Shown here: in pieces, positions 38,619-47,731 of the stretch | How the letters are laid out: each line of letters begins with the position of its first letter | Position numbering within the stretch: position 1 is the stretch's first letter | NCBI RefSeq assembly: GCF_011927795.1 | Contig: NZ_JAATJJ010000001.1 | Location: 2,171,062-2,235,061 of the forward strand | Length of the DNA stretch: 64,000 nucleotides | Source: Saonia flava | Lineage (GTDB): Bacteria; Bacteroidota; Bacteroidia; Flavobacteriales; Flavobacteriaceae | Reading direction: 5' to 3' | Program-made: the position numbers and the translations under genes | The notes under the pieces: model-generated | Told to the model about the DNA's origin: nothing | The model's database searches: none | What the model saw: the letters and a program-made list of their open reading frames with translations, nothing else

Positions 38619-40720
38619 TATGCGGTTTGGTTTGGTTTAACACGCATGATCCACATTTTGTCATCGTACATGTTGTTTAGTTTTGAGTAGTAAGATATTA
38701 GGGCGTTGTTCCAAGACCCATGTTTTTTTAGGTAGACATACCTGTATTTATTTTCGGGATTTATAAAATAGCTGGCATTTAGGCCTTTAGCATTCAACAA
38801 TCTAACAAAGCGATTGGCATTGTTGGCATTTGCGAAAACATTGGCTATTATGTAATAACCAGATCCTAAACCATCTATTCTAACTGTTTTTGTTGCGGGT
38901 GCATTTGCCGCTACATTGTCTTTTACCACAATGTTCTTTTGCAACACATCAGAATCATAAGTGGAAGATTTTTCCTTGATTTTGTTAACATTGTTCACAT
39001 AAGCTTTGTCATAGCCATCATCATCATTGTCCACATTCATAATCCACATATCGCCGTTGTATGCACCATTGAAGTTAGATTTATGTGCAGACAAAGCTTC
39101 TTGCCATGTGTCATACCTTTGTAGATATACATACTTAAGGTTATTGTTGGGATTGGTAAAGTAATCTGCGTTTATTCCTTGTTGGTTTAAGTCCCCAACA
39201 AATTTGTCCAAATAGGGACCCCCTTTGTAAACATTTGCAACAACATAATACCCGTCTTTTACACCTGTTAGGTTTTTGAATTTTGAATTTTTAACCTTAC
39301 TGCGTTTTGCTTCTTTTACAAAATCATCATTTTTAGTATTGTCCCTTACTGCCACTGCTGTTTGGGTTTTGTCCGAATCCTTTGTGCTTATAATATTATC
39401 TTTTAGTTGTAAAACCTGTTTTATACCAGTTGGTTTTTTTTCTTTTTTATCAAGGTTTTCTAAAGCCAAATCCCCATTTTCTTTGGCTTTGTCATTATTT
39501 ACAAAGTATATTTCTTTTGCCTTTTCTTCTAAATCTGGCCTATTACCATTAGTTTCATTTCTTACCATTCTCATGACAGCTTCAAACCTTCTTTCAAGAT
39601 TGTTTTGTCTGTTTTCTTCAATGGAATCTTGTCTAAACATTAGCTCAGCAAGTATGGCGTCGTTTTCGGCCAGTCTTTTTTTCAAGTCTTCTATTTCTTT
39701 ATCCCTTTCTGCTAAAGCATCAGAATATTCTAACTCTTCATCTTCTACTAAGTCTGTATCATCATCACTATCTTCTAGCATTACCCTATCTTCGGTTAGA
39801 TTTGGAGTAAAGGAGTATGCAAATGAAATCTCGTGAGTTAAACCAAAATTGTCAAAGTTATTGGACAACCCTTTTTCCATGGTGTATCCAAGGGACAATC
39901 TTTTGTTGAGATTAAAACCAACACCGGCAGCTGCACCATAAAAACTGTCATATCCTCCCTGTACCCAGCCTAGTTTGGGAAGGTCCAGAATAAGACTTCC
40001 GCCCAGAACCACATCATTTTCGCCGACTTTTCTTACTCTCGCTAATGGCATTAGTCTACCACCTTCCAGAGCTCCTTGGGCATTTTCAAATTCATGTGTA
40101 TACTGTAAATGACTGGAATAGGTTTTCTCCTTAAAATCAGTAACAGATTCACTACTCTTTAAATTGTAATCAAAAAGATTCTCTGCAAAAATCCCAAAAT
40201 CAAACTTACCATAGGAAAGGTTAAAAGCGGGCTGGAAAGATATTAGGTTGCTATCTTGGAAACCATTCAATAAGGGGTCATCCTCAATTGGGTTTACCCT
40301 ACTTTGGTCTAGACCACTACTGTAATAGGACAGGTTGGCGCCAAAAGTAAAATTACTTTTTTCACTTAGTTTAATGCCATAGGCATAGTTTGCCAACATT
40401 CCAAAATTGGATATTATTCCCTCTTGTTGAGTGTAAAGACTTAGACCAAGACCGGTTCTATCATCTATTCTACCACTATAACTTAAGAAGTAGGCTTGGT
40501 TATTGTCATCAAAAGATACCGATTGGTTTCTATGAAGAAGGTTTATATAAGACTTATCCTCCCTTACCGTGGAAAATGTTGGGTTTATAAGGAACCTATT
40601 GAACTTAAGAAGGTTCTGTGATGGAACATCATAAGTCACAAAAGGGTTCTCTTCCTGCGCACCCACTTTGGAGAGCGCAAGAAAGAACAATAGTATATAT
40701 ATAAATTTCTTCGGTTTCAT
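38618..40720 (-). CDS. PorP/SprF family protein fused to two SPOR-like repeats (SprD position)
   Basis: The 700-residue protein has a signal peptide ending near VGAQ. Residues 25-310 follow the PorP/SprF barrel pattern (FNRFLINPTFSTV at the start, then repeated beta strands). Residues 315-390 are strongly acidic and then helical (EIEDLKKRLAENDAILAEL), probably coiled-coil in the periplasm. The C-terminus carries two related units of about 80 residues (about 485-570 and 617-695). Both contain GYY[VI][VI]ANV, N.N..[KR]YVYL and DKMWIM-type segments and resemble SPOR (peptidoglycan-binding) domains. It precedes the sprB-like gene with a one-base stop/start overlap, and its place in the operon matches sprD of F. 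johnsoniae. Confidence 0.85.
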   Translation of the reverse strand: MKPKKFIYILLFFLALSKVGAQEENPFVTYDVPSQNLLKFNRFLINPTFSTVREDKSYINLLHRNQSVSFDDNNQAYFLSYSGRIDDRTGLGLSLYTQQEGIISNFGMLANYAYGIKLSEKSNFTFGANLSYYSSGLDQSRVNPIEDDPLLNGFQDSNLISFQPAFNLSYGKFDFGIFAENLFDYNLKSSESVTDFKEKTYSSHLQYTHEFENAQGALEGGRLMPLARVRKVGENDVVLGGSLILDLPKLGWVQGGYDSFYGAAAGVGFNLNKRLSLGYTMEKGLSNNFDNFGLTHEISFAYSFTPNLTEDRVMLEDSDDDTDLVEDEELEYSDALAERDKEIEDLKKRLAENDAILAELMFRQDSIEENRQNNLERRFEAVMRMVRNETNGNRPDLEEKAKEIYFVNNDKAKENGDLALENLDKKEKKPTGIKQVLQLKDNIISTKDSDKTQTAVAVRDNTKNDDFVKEAKRSKVKNSKFKNLTGVKDGYYVVANVYKGGPYLDKFVGDLNQQGINADYFTNPNNNLKYVYLQRYDTWQEALSAHKSNFNGAYNGDMWIMNVDNDDDGYDKAYVNNVNKIKEKSSTYDSDVLQKNIVVKDNVAANAPATKTVRIDGLGSGYYIIANVFANANNANRFVRLLNAKGLNASYFINPENKYRYVYLKKHGSWNNALISYYSKLNNMYDDKMWIMRVKPNQTA

Positions 40721-40727
40721 TTTGATT

Positions 40728-42986
40728 TTATCGTATGACAGTAACTGTACCCTGTTTCAGAACTTCACTGGCCTTTCTTATTTTATAAAAGAACACCTCG
40801 TTCTGTTTTGCAAATGCAGTTGTAGAGGAAGGCCAATTGTTTTGATAGTTTGTTTCGTTTATTACCTCTTCTCCTTTTTCATTATAAATGGTCACGGTGA
40901 CCTCTGCGTCATTGGAATAGCTGTTTGGAAGCACCCATTGATCATTGATTCCATCACCGTTCACTGTAATAACATTGGGAACCTTAAATGTTTCCAAATA
41001 ATCAACGGTTAAAGATTTAGTTATTTCACAGTTCCCGATGCTTGCAACAAGAATATAATCTCCTTCATCTGTAAAGGTCACAGAGTCAGAATTACTTAAT
41101 AAGTTGTTATTCATATCTAACCAGCGATAAGCAGTACCGCCAGTAGCTCTTACAATTTTAGAGCTTCCTTCTGGAAAAACCACCCTTTCTCCTGAATCCA
41201 ATGTAATTAGGGAATCATCAAAAGGAGAGATTGTTATTTCGTTTGAAATCAACGGGCACCCATTTCTTTGAACTACCAATTGGTATACTCCAGTTTCGGA
41301 AACCCTTAAAGTTTCTTCAGTGGTACTTACACTTGCACCATCTCTAAACCATTCAAAACTGCCAGTGGATAAATCCGTTGATGTTGTAATATCAATTAAA
41401 TCTGTATTGCTACAGCTAACAGTCCCATTACTGGCTATAGTTAATGTTTCATTCACTAATAATTTAACTGATAATGGATTAGATGCTGGAGAATAGCTTG
41501 TTAAGGCTGCATCCACAACATAATTGCCGTTTTCAGAAATATCAGTAAGGCTTATGGTAGTTGAAGTTTCACCAGAGATATTGGCCCCGTCTTTTTGCCA
41601 TTGATAGGAAAAACTACTTATAAGATCTGTTGTAACATCGGTTTTACTACCATCTCCTGCCACAGCGTTGATAGAGGAAACCTCTAAAACAATACTTGTA
41701 TTTGAACAAGAAGTATAGCTGGTGGCATAATCAATATTAATTTCAAAGGCAGCTGGTGAAACCACCATGGTTTGTTCGGAATTTACAGTTGTGGAAGAAC
41801 AAGCACCACCACTAAGGGTTACTGCGGCATAATAGACACCAGCTTGGGTAACATCAATAGAATTGGTCGTAGCACCTGTTATTTGAACACCATCTTTATA
41901 CCACTGGTATAGTGGTGAAGATGCTGTTGTTGAAACACTTAATGTTTTTGTTTGACCAGGTAAAACTACAATGTTGTTTGGATTGTCCACTGTAACCGTA
42001 AAATCACCTGCATTTGTAATGCTTATTGGAGCGGAAAGCTCTAAACATGTACCCGAACCATCAATTTCTACCGTATAGTCACCTTCAAAGCCAGCAACGG
42101 AGGCATCCACTGTATAGGTGTCATTGTCCACGGTCGGAGAAGTAATAGCTACTCCATCCTTGTACCAGACGTAGGTAAGTCCTTGATCTATTATGTTTGC
42201 CTCTAAATCAACCGTTTCCCCAGAGCATAAATCTGTTTTAGACGGATTATTTATGGCAATACCTAAGCTTGCTCCTATTGTTATTTCTATTGTATTGGAT
42301 AATGTATTTGCAGAACCCGAACATGTTGAACCATAGTCTATTTCTACATAATACATTCCTGGGGAGGACACAGTCAATGATGGACCTTTTTCACCCAACA
42401 ATGTTGAACTTTTGTACCAATTATACTGATAGGTATCTGCATTGGTTATGTTATGCGGGGATAAAACGGTCGAACTGCCATCGCAAAGCTGTATGGTTCC
42501 ACCAGAAGGAATATTTCCATCTCCATTTGGGCTAATCAATAATGGAGAGTCATAATCTATGTAGTACATGGGAAAGGCATCAGACTCGGGACTAGTTTTC
42601 GCCGGACTGGTGCTTTTAACCCTAAACCTATATCCTTCACCTCTAGTATCTGTAGGCAACACAAATTGAAATTCAAAATCAAAATCTGTGTTGCGAGAAT
42701 TGTCATTTACTAGTTCTACAGGATTGGAAAAACTTCCGTTAGCATCAGATAGTTCCAATATAAATGAGTTATCACTGTTTACCAGTGGTGGGTTCCATGT
42801 AAAGTTTACAAAATATTCATTGAAACTTTCAGAAGCACAGGCAGCGGTCCATATGGAGTTACCACCAGTGTTGGGGTTATCTGCAGGCTCAGGTTTATTT
42901 AGTGTCTGTGCGTGCAAGGCGTCTGCACTCCCAAATAGGGACAGCACAATTGTAAATAGTAAAGTGAAATGTAGATTTGGTTTCAT
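40728..42986 (-). CDS. Ig-like surface protein with type B T9SS sorting domain (SprC position)
   Basis: The 752-residue protein has a signal peptide (cleavage near LHAQ, residue 27). About six beta-sandwich units follow with the recurring pattern of a Trp-Tyr/Phe-x-(K/R)-(D/S)-G turn (YVWYKDGVAI, YQWYKDGVQI, YQWQKDGANI, FEWFRDGAS), as in Ig-like or PKD-type domains. The last 85 residues (PNVITVNGDGINDQWVLP onward) are a type B/gliding-motility-associated C-terminal sorting domain. It is exported by the T9SS. It starts the four-gene adhesin operon, 7 nt before the PorP-SPOR gene. The leader has a run of seven C on the coding strand 18 nt before the ATG. Confidence 0.88.
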   Translation of the reverse strand: MKPNLHFTLLFTIVLSLFGSADALHAQTLNKPEPADNPNTGGNSIWTAACASESFNEYFVNFTWNPPLVNSDNSFILELSDANGSFSNPVELVNDNSRNTDFDFEFQFVLPTDTRGEGYRFRVKSTSPAKTSPESDAFPMYYIDYDSPLLISPNGDGNIPSGGTIQLCDGSSTVLSPHNITNADTYQYNWYKSSTLLGEKGPSLTVSSPGMYYVEIDYGSTCSGSANTLSNTIEITIGASLGIAINNPSKTDLCSGETVDLEANIIDQGLTYVWYKDGVAITSPTVDNDTYTVDASVAGFEGDYTVEIDGSGTCLELSAPISITNAGDFTVTVDNPNNIVVLPGQTKTLSVSTTASSPLYQWYKDGVQITGATTNSIDVTQAGVYYAAVTLSGGACSSTTVNSEQTMVVSPAAFEINIDYATSYTSCSNTSIVLEVSSINAVAGDGSKTDVTTDLISSFSYQWQKDGANISGETSTTISLTDISENGNYVVDAALTSYSPASNPLSVKLLVNETLTIASNGTVSCSNTDLIDITTSTDLSTGSFEWFRDGASVSTTEETLRVSETGVYQLVVQRNGCPLISNEITISPFDDSLITLDSGERVVFPEGSSKIVRATGGTAYRWLDMNNNLLSNSDSVTFTDEGDYILVASIGNCEITKSLTVDYLETFKVPNVITVNGDGINDQWVLPNSYSNDAEVTVTIYNEKGEEVINETNYQNNWPSSTTAFAKQNEVFFYKIRKASEVLKQGTVTVIR

Positions 42987-43202
42987 AGTGTATGTAGTTT
43001 TTTGGGGGGGTTACTACTTCTTTTTTGTACTTTTTTAAAGCTTTTCTTCTATAAAATCTCGTATATGACTTATACTCAACAACAAATATGGCATATAATT
43101 ATACCCTAAAGAATTTATTGTTGTAGTACCATTTAATTATGTTGTGAAATGCTTTTATTTGATGGTTAGCTCTTTTTTATCGATGAATAGCACCATTTTT
43201 CC

Positions 43203-43210
43203 TACATTTG
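43203..43210 (+). promoter_or_regulatory. Putative -7 promoter element (TACATTTG) for glnS
   Basis: This match to TAnnTTTG ends 17 nt before the glnS ATG. A second match, TAAATTTG at 43216-43223, is too close to the ATG unless the mRNA is leaderless. No -33 element lies at the usual spacing. Confidence 0.45.
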
Positions 43211-43227
43211 TGGGATAAATTTGTTGC

Positions 43228-44913
43228 ATGGAAGAAGCTCCCAAATCACTCAATTTCATTGAGCATATTGTTGAAGAGGATTTAAAAACTGGTTTTCCAA
43301 AAGAAAAACTTAGATTTAGGTTCCCACCGGAACCAAATGGATATCTGCATATTGGACATGCCAGTTCTATTTGTTTGAACTTTGGTCTTGGTCTTAATTA
43401 TGATTCACCGGTTAATTTAAGGTTTGATGATACTAACCCCGCTAAGGAAGAGCAGGAATACGTGGACGCTATTAAGGAGGACGTTAGGTGGCTGGGTTAT
43501 CAATGGGACAAGGAATGCTACGCATCTGACTATTTTCAGCAACTATATGATTGGGCCATTATGCTTATAAATAAGGGTTTGGCGTATGTTGACAGTCAAT
43601 CTTCGGAGGAAATGGCAAAACAAAAGGGAACCCCAACAGAGCCAGGTACAAACAGTCCTTTTAGAAATCGATCCATAACGGAGAACTTAGAGCTTTTTGA
43701 TAAAATGAAGCAGGGTGATTTTGAGGAGGGAAGTCATGTTTTAAGGGCAAAAATTGATATGAAATCGTCTAATATGCTTATGCGGGACCCCATAATATAC
43801 CGCATTTTGCATAGAGCGCACCACAGAACAAATACCGCTTGGTGTATTTATCCAATGTATGACTGGGCACACGGTGAGAGCGATTATATTGAGCAGGTTT
43901 CACACTCATTTTGTACATTGGAGTTTGCTATGCACAGGGAATTGTACGATTGGTTTTTGGACCAAGTCTATGATGATGGCAAAGTACGCCCAAAACAACG
44001 TGAATTTGCACGAAGAAACTTTAGTCATACCGTTGTTAGCAAGAGAAAACTGCTTCAATTGGTTGAAAGTGGAATTGTTACAGGCTGGGATGACCCAAGA
44101 ATGCCTACTATTTCTGGCTTAAGGAGACGGGGCTATACAGCAGAATCTATTCGTAATTTTGTGGATACTATCGGGATTGCCAAGAGAGATAATGTAGTGG
44201 ATGTTTCTTTATTGGAGTTTCATGTTCGTGAGCACTTAAATAAGGTCTCTCCCAGGGTCATGGCTGTACTTAACCCGGTAAAGGTAGTTATTACCAATTA
44301 TCCGGAAGGACAAGTTGAGTGGTTGGACGCGGAGAATAACCCAGAGGATGAAGCTGCTGGAAATAGAGAAGTTCCTTTTTCAAGAGAATTATTTATAGAA
44401 AAAGAGGATTTTAGGGAAGAGGCCAACAAAAAGTTCTTTAGATTAAAGTTAGGGGGTGAAGTAAGGCTTAAGAATGGTTATATAATTAAGGCTGAGAGCT
44501 GTACAAAAGATACCGATGGGAATATTATGGAAATTCAATGCACCTATGACCCTAAAAGTAAAAGTGGCAGTGGAACGGAGGAAAGCTTAAGAAGGGTTAA
44601 GGGCACCTTGCATTGGGTTTCTATAGAGCATGCTGTTCCTGCAGAGGTGAGAATATATGATCGTTTGTTTTTGGATGAAACACCGGATGCTTATAAGGAT
44701 AGGGATTTTATGGAATTCATAAATTCCAATTCTTTAAAGACTGTTACAGGTTATGTTGAGCCAAGTTTAAAAAGTAGCAAAGTTGGAGATAAATTTCAAT
44801 TTCAGAGGTTGGGATATTTTAATATCGACCTGGACAGTACACCCGAAAATATGGTTTTTAATAAAACGGTTGGTTTACGTGATACATGGGCCAAAATGCA
44901 AAAGAAAAACTAA
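43228..44913 (+). CDS. glnS: Glutaminyl-tRNA synthetase
   Basis: The 561-residue class I synthetase charges tRNA-Gln with glutamine. The first signature is HIGH at residues 41-44 in PEPNGYLHIGHASS, and the second is the KMSKS-equivalent VVSKRKL at residues 269-275. Other GlnRS-typical segments are RFDDTNPAKEEQEYVDAI and YPMYDWAHGESDYIE. The C-terminal anticodon-binding beta-barrels are complete. Presence of glnS suggests direct Gln-tRNA formation rather than the amidotransferase route. It is monocistronic, divergent from the adhesin operon. Confidence 0.97.
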   Translation: MEEAPKSLNFIEHIVEEDLKTGFPKEKLRFRFPPEPNGYLHIGHASSICLNFGLGLNYDSPVNLRFDDTNPAKEEQEYVDAIKEDVRWLGYQWDKECYASDYFQQLYDWAIMLINKGLAYVDSQSSEEMAKQKGTPTEPGTNSPFRNRSITENLELFDKMKQGDFEEGSHVLRAKIDMKSSNMLMRDPIIYRILHRAHHRTNTAWCIYPMYDWAHGESDYIEQVSHSFCTLEFAMHRELYDWFLDQVYDDGKVRPKQREFARRNFSHTVVSKRKLLQLVESGIVTGWDDPRMPTISGLRRRGYTAESIRNFVDTIGIAKRDNVVDVSLLEFHVREHLNKVSPRVMAVLNPVKVVITNYPEGQVEWLDAENNPEDEAAGNREVPFSRELFIEKEDFREEANKKFFRLKLGGEVRLKNGYIIKAESCTKDTDGNIMEIQCTYDPKSKSGSGTEESLRRVKGTLHWVSIEHAVPAEVRIYDRLFLDETPDAYKDRDFMEFINSNSLKTVTGYVEPSLKSSKVGDKFQFQRLGYFNIDLDSTPENMVFNKTVGLRDTWAKMQKKN

Positions 44914-44960
44914 CATAAAGTTTATTTATTCCTTTAAATATACCAATTGATATTTTCTAT

Positions 44961-44987
44961 ACAAAGCCAGTCTTTTTAAGGCTTTGT
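44961..44987. terminator. Hairpin after glnS, possible terminator
   Basis: The inverted repeat ACAAAGCC / GGCTTTGT encloses an 11-nt loop containing CTTTTT, 47 nt after the glnS stop. A clean T tract does not follow directly (AAGGGCTTTTTGC), so this is a tentative terminator. Confidence 0.4.
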
Positions 44988-45076
44988 AAGGGCTTTTTGC
45001 TTAATTGGCTTGGCAAGGCAGAAGAGGCGATCAATAACTTCATCAGAAGGGCTCATTTGAGTTTTATGTTTATAAA

Positions 45077-45116
45077 AAACCTCCTTTTAGGCTTTTTGAA
45101 GAACTAAAGGAGGTTT
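45077..45116. repeat. Inverted repeat between glnS and the SPFH gene
   Basis: AAACCTCCTTTT and AAAGGAGGTTT pair across an intervening 17 nt. The arms could form a bidirectional hairpin between the convergent genes, but the T tracts are short. A frame across it reads FEFYVYKKPPF and stops at the end of the region. Confidence 0.5.
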
Positions 45117-45144
45117 GTAAGCATTATGCATTATAAAACGCGTT

Positions 45145-46071
45145 CTATTTTTTGCTCTTGACGTTTTGTGTTTTCATGGATTCGCCAATCATATTACTTG
45201 CCGTAAAAGAAGCTACCATATTATTTAACATGTCACTACCGGCTTGTGGAGAATTGGGTAACAAAATTAGATTGGTGTTGGTCTCTTCTCCAATGGATTG
45301 TAATGTATCGTAATGTTGGGTTACCACAATTAAAGCGGAGGCTTCTTGGGAATTGATACCTACTTTATTTAGAACTTCAACGGATTCCTCCAGGCCTCGG
45401 GCAATTTCCCTTCGTTGATCTGCGATACCCTGCCCTTGTAATCTTTTACTTTCTGCTTCCGCTTTCGCTTTTTCAACAATTAGTATACGAGCGGCATCAC
45501 CTTCAAATTGGGCGGCAATTTTTTCTCTTTCAGAAGCATTAATACGGTTCATGGCTTCTTTAACTTGTGCGTCTGGGTCTATATCTGTAACGAGGGTTTT
45601 AATGATGTCATAGCCATAATCCAACATTGCCTCTTGCAGTTCGGTTTTTACGGCAATGGCAATATCATCTTTTTTTACAAATACATCATCCAGTTTCATT
45701 TTTGGAACTTCTGCCCTAACCACATCAAAGACGTAGGATGTTATTTGATCATGTGGATATTCTAACTTATAAAAAGCCTCATAAACTTTTTCTTTTAAAA
45801 CAACATATTGTACAGAAACTTTAAGCTTCACAAATACATCATCTAAGGTTTTGGTTTCCACAATGACATCCAACTGCTGAATTTTAAGACCAATACGCGC
45901 TGCAATGCGATCTATTAGTGGAATTTTCATTTGTAAGCCTGATTGACGAATACTTTGGAATTTTCCAAAACGCTCTATGATTACGGCAGTTTGCTGTTTT
46001 ACAGTAAAAAAGGAAGAGAATAAAATTAATAGGCCAAAGAAAATTAACGGTATAAAAATGAAGTTACCCAT
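45145..46071 (-). CDS. SPFH/band 7 domain membrane protein (stomatin/QmcA-like)
   Basis: The 308-residue protein has one N-terminal membrane anchor (residues 3-22). The SPFH domain follows (VKQQTAVIIERFGKFQSIRQSGLQMKIP shows the typical start), with NASEREKIAAQFE and AEAESKRLQGQGIADQRREIARG forming the coiled-coil after it. The family forms membrane-associated oligomeric assemblies linked to membrane microdomains and protease control. It resembles the hypersensitive-induced-response/stomatin branch. It is convergent with glnS and 93 nt after gltX on the - strand. Confidence 0.9.
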   Translation of the reverse strand: MGNFIFIPLIFFGLLILFSSFFTVKQQTAVIIERFGKFQSIRQSGLQMKIPLIDRIAARIGLKIQQLDVIVETKTLDDVFVKLKVSVQYVVLKEKVYEAFYKLEYPHDQITSYVFDVVRAEVPKMKLDDVFVKKDDIAIAVKTELQEAMLDYGYDIIKTLVTDIDPDAQVKEAMNRINASEREKIAAQFEGDAARILIVEKAKAEAESKRLQGQGIADQRREIARGLEESVEVLNKVGINSQEASALIVVTQHYDTLQSIGEETNTNLILLPNSPQAGSDMLNNMVASFTASNMIGESMKTQNVKSKK

Positions 46072-46164
46072 AGTGATTAGTTTTTAAGTTAATGGAATCA
46101 ATTTACAAAACTCTGTAGGATATAAGTAGTGTTTTATAAAAGATTGTTACAACCTTAATCTAAA

Positions 46165-47673
46165 TTATAGGGTCTCTATAGCTTTTTTAATTCTAGAAAT
46201 GCTTTGTTCTTTACCAATAAGAGCAAGAATATCAAAAATATGGGGGCCCTTCATATCACCTACGATGACTAGCCGTAATGGGGGCATCACTTTACCAAAA
46301 GATAGCTCTTGTTCAGTTATCCACTCTTTTACAATTTTCTCTACATTTAGAGACGAAAAACTAGAAATAGATTCTAAAACTGTAATTAACTTATTCATTA
46401 TGTCAGGTGTGTCTTCTTTCCATTGTTTTTTCAATGCTTTTTCTCCATAAGCAGCAGGCGGTATAAAAAAGTAATCGGACAAATTCCAAAAATCTGACAC
46501 AAAAGTTGCTCGTTCCTTAATTAAAGAAACTATTTTTTCCAAGTAAGTTATGTTTGCTACAAGGGAGGAGTCCACAGGCCTGTCTTTTATATTTTCTGCA
46601 AACAACTCGGCCAACTGACTGTCTTGTTTTTGCTGTAAATAATATTGATTGTACCACTTGGTTTTTTCGGGATCAAACCGCGCTCCAGATTTGTTAACTC
46701 TCTCTAGGCTAAAGGATTCTATCAATTCATTTAGACTAAAAATTTCTTGTTCTGTTCCTGGATTCCAACCTAACAGGGCCAAAAAGTTTACAACTGCCTC
46801 AGGGAAATAGCCCGCTTCTTTGTATCCAACAGAGTCTTTCCAGGATAGGGGAAAAACTGGAAAACCAAGTTTCTCACCATCTCTTTTGCTTAGCTTTCCT
46901 TTTCCAACAGGTTTCATGATCAATGGCAGGTGGGCAAACTCTGGAGCTTCCCAGTCAAAGGCATCATATAATAATTGGTGCAGGGCCAAAGAAGGCAACC
47001 ATTCTTCGCCACGAATTACATGGCTTATCTCCATTAAATGATCATCAACAATGTTTGCAAGATGATAGGTGGGCATACCATCACTTTTAAAAAGAACTTT
47101 ATCATCCAGGATATTGGTGTCAATGGTTATAGCACCCCGTATGGTATCTTTTAAATGTAGTTTTTGATCTTGTGGTGATTTAAATCTGATTACATAAGCT
47201 TCTCCGGCATTCAATTTAGCTTGTAATTCTTCCTGTGATAGAGAAAGCGAATTCACCAATTTCATACGATTATGCCAATTATAGATAAAGGTTTTGCCTT
47301 TAGCCTCATGGTCTTTTCTATGAAAATCTAATTTTTCTGCTGTATCAAAAGCGTAGTAGGCCTTTCCTTTAGAAATTAGCTCATCAGCATATTTTTTATA
47401 TATGTGCTTTCTTTCACTTTGCCTATATGGACCAAAACCTTTTTCTTTTCCAGGGCCCTCATCATAGGGCATATTGCACCAATTAAGTGAATCTATGATA
47501 TATTGTTCCGCACCTTCAACGTACCTATTTTGGTCGGTGTCTTCTATTCTAAGAATAAAATCACCACCATGTTTCTTGACAAATAAATAATTGAACAAGG
47601 CTGTGCGAACACCCCCTATATGAAGTGCCCCCGTGGGACTTGGCGCAAAACGCACACGTACTTTTTTACTCAT
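46165..47673 (-). CDS. gltX: Glutamyl-tRNA synthetase
   Basis: The 502-residue class I synthetase has PSPTGALHIGGVRTALFNYL with HIGG at residues 18-21, and the second signature KLSKRDG beginning at K260. The RIEDTDQNRYVEGAEQ segment is the GluRS-type acceptor-binding region, and a complete helical anticodon-binding domain fills the C-terminal third. It attaches glutamate to tRNA-Glu. A -7 element lies 17 nt upstream of the ATG. Confidence 0.97.
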   Translation of the reverse strand: MSKKVRVRFAPSPTGALHIGGVRTALFNYLFVKKHGGDFILRIEDTDQNRYVEGAEQYIIDSLNWCNMPYDEGPGKEKGFGPYRQSERKHIYKKYADELISKGKAYYAFDTAEKLDFHRKDHEAKGKTFIYNWHNRMKLVNSLSLSQEELQAKLNAGEAYVIRFKSPQDQKLHLKDTIRGAITIDTNILDDKVLFKSDGMPTYHLANIVDDHLMEISHVIRGEEWLPSLALHQLLYDAFDWEAPEFAHLPLIMKPVGKGKLSKRDGEKLGFPVFPLSWKDSVGYKEAGYFPEAVVNFLALLGWNPGTEQEIFSLNELIESFSLERVNKSGARFDPEKTKWYNQYYLQQKQDSQLAELFAENIKDRPVDSSLVANITYLEKIVSLIKERATFVSDFWNLSDYFFIPPAAYGEKALKKQWKEDTPDIMNKLITVLESISSFSSLNVEKIVKEWITEQELSFGKVMPPLRLVIVGDMKGPHIFDILALIGKEQSISRIKKAIETL

Positions 47674-47690
47674 TAATTGATAATTTGCTA

Positions 47691-47698
47691 CAAAGATA
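47691..47698 (-). promoter_or_regulatory. Putative -7 promoter element (TATCTTTG) for gltX
   Basis: This - strand match to TAnnTTTG sits 17 nt before the gltX ATG, inside the 58-nt gap after the upstream acetyltransferase gene. Confidence 0.45.
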
Positions 47699-47731
47699 AT
47701 TTATGTGGCAGAGATTTTATAGGGATTATCT

